A stretch of DNA of 64,000 bases from Chryseobacterium formosense (GTDB taxonomy: Bacteria > Bacteroidota > Bacteroidia > Flavobacteriales > Weeksellaceae). Of the stretch, positions 63,457 through 64,000 are shown piece after piece. The position numbers and the translations under genes are program-made. The notes under the pieces were generated by a model. The model was given only the letters and a program-made list of their open reading frames with translations. It made no database searches and was not told where the DNA came from. The stretch covers positions 62,001 through 126,000 of the forward strand of contig NZ_FPAP01000001.1 of NCBI RefSeq assembly GCF_900116415.1, written 5' to 3'. Within the stretch, counting starts at the first letter, position 1, and each line of letters begins with the position of its first letter.

Positions 63457-64000
63457 ATGGCAGATTTATCAAACATTTTACCGGATCAACTTATGCAAGG
63501 AGTTCTTGGTAAGCTTTACGAAGTATTAACTGGCGGAGATGGAGATGTTCCACCGTCAAAGGATAATTTTTTCAGTTGGTGTTCTCCGGGGATACCAATA
63601 AGACCGGAAGATTTACGTTTTTTAACCATGGGTTTATCAGGTGTTTATACTCCCGAAAAAGATAGTGAAGGCAAAGTCGTTGAGCTTACCGATCAGGAAA
63701 AAGAAAAAATAAGAGCAACAAGTACAGGATGGCTTTACCAACAGGCAGAAAATCTAGCGCGCCTTGTAGATTTTATTCCGGATGTAAATGCGGCAGACAA
63801 CAATCAATTATCAAAACTGAGCATTCAGCAAAATGAAGGAACTTTATCGGATGTGTATAAATATGCATTACAATTCAGTAAAGTTGCCAATACAGAACTA
63901 TCTGAGGAAGAAAAAGCCAAAGTAGAAAAATTTAAACAGCTTCTACAGGTAAAAAGAATAAAAAAAGATCTTATCACCGATGAAGAATCTGAAGTGATAG
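63457..64000 (+). CDS. 5' part of an unrecognised gene running off the window
   Basis: ATG 63457 opens a frame of at least 181 codons with no stop before the window end. The product begins MADLSNILPDQLMQGVLGKL, has no signal peptide, and contains FSWCSPGIPIRPEDLRFL near residue 35 and a long charged helical region (LTDQEKEKIRATSTGWLYQQ, later LSEEEKAKVEKFKQLL). No family is recognised. It lies 77 bases after the CHAP-like gene in the same direction and probably belongs to the same locus. The remainder lies beyond base 64000. Confidence 0.75.
   Translation, partial: MADLSNILPDQLMQGVLGKLYEVLTGGDGDVPPSKDNFFSWCSPGIPIRPEDLRFLTMGLSGVYTPEKDSEGKVVELTDQEKEKIRATSTGWLYQQAENLARLVDFIPDVNAADNNQLSKLSIQQNEGTLSDVYKYALQFSKVANTELSEEEKAKVEKFKQLLQVKRIKKDLITDEESEVI

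Overview
The window comes from a member of the Bacteroidota, most likely a flavobacterium of the Weeksellaceae (Chryseobacterium group). This rests on AT-rich DNA, promoter boxes of the TAnnTTTG type, type IX secretion (T9SS) sorting domains on secreted proteins, a porX gene, a fused lpxC-fabZ gene and the general gene content. The species assignment is inference. No rRNA, tRNA, CRISPR array or transposase gene was seen.

Bases 1-12941 form a polysaccharide (capsule/EPS/O-antigen) cluster on the plus strand. It holds two initiating sugar-phosphate transferases (285, 11430), a Wzc-type tyrosine kinase/chain-length protein, a Wzx flippase, an EpsG/Wzy-like polymerase, a hexapeptide acyltransferase, four glycosyltransferases, rfbC, and a decayed gene remnant (10336-10614). 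A Wzx/Wzy-dependent pathway is implied.

Bases 13053-26761 are mostly housekeeping: rimO, an RlpA-like protein, exonuclease III, a frameshifted L7/L12-motif gene, the T9SS regulator porX, an HD phosphohydrolase, the lipid A block lpxD-lpxC/fabZ-lpxA followed by efp, a second LpxD paralogue, sucD, and an outer-membrane barrel. Bases 26842-44530 are mixed: a NatAB-like ABC exporter, a protein that is little more than a T9SS tail, hemB, an orphan protein, a PduO adenosyltransferase, thiamine pyrophosphokinase, arginine decarboxylase and agmatinase (arginine to putrescine), an Ada-like and an AlkB-like repair pair, a CocE-type hydrolase, two BON proteins, a DAACS symporter and a PhyH-type dioxygenase. 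Several families of short palindromic repeats lie between these genes.

Bases 44719-60672 hold a GH92 glycosidase, a Mrp/NifU iron-sulfur pair, an orphan secreted protein, a large T9SS cargo protein, ppx and ppk1, a secreted M43 metalloprotease with a T9SS tail, and dnaK preceded by a sigma-54-like promoter. Three T9SS cargo proteins and porX share the window, so secretion and its regulator are both represented.

Bases 60952-64000 are the most unusual part. Two tandem genes without signal peptides share a roughly 105-residue LGFP-like N-terminal module but carry different C-terminal parts. One C-terminal part looks like a C-H-N cysteine peptidase (CHAP/NlpC-like); the other has a weak lysozyme-like motif. 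A third, unrecognised gene follows and runs off the window. This looks like an effector-type cell-wall-degrading locus whose delivery or immunity genes may lie beyond base 64000.
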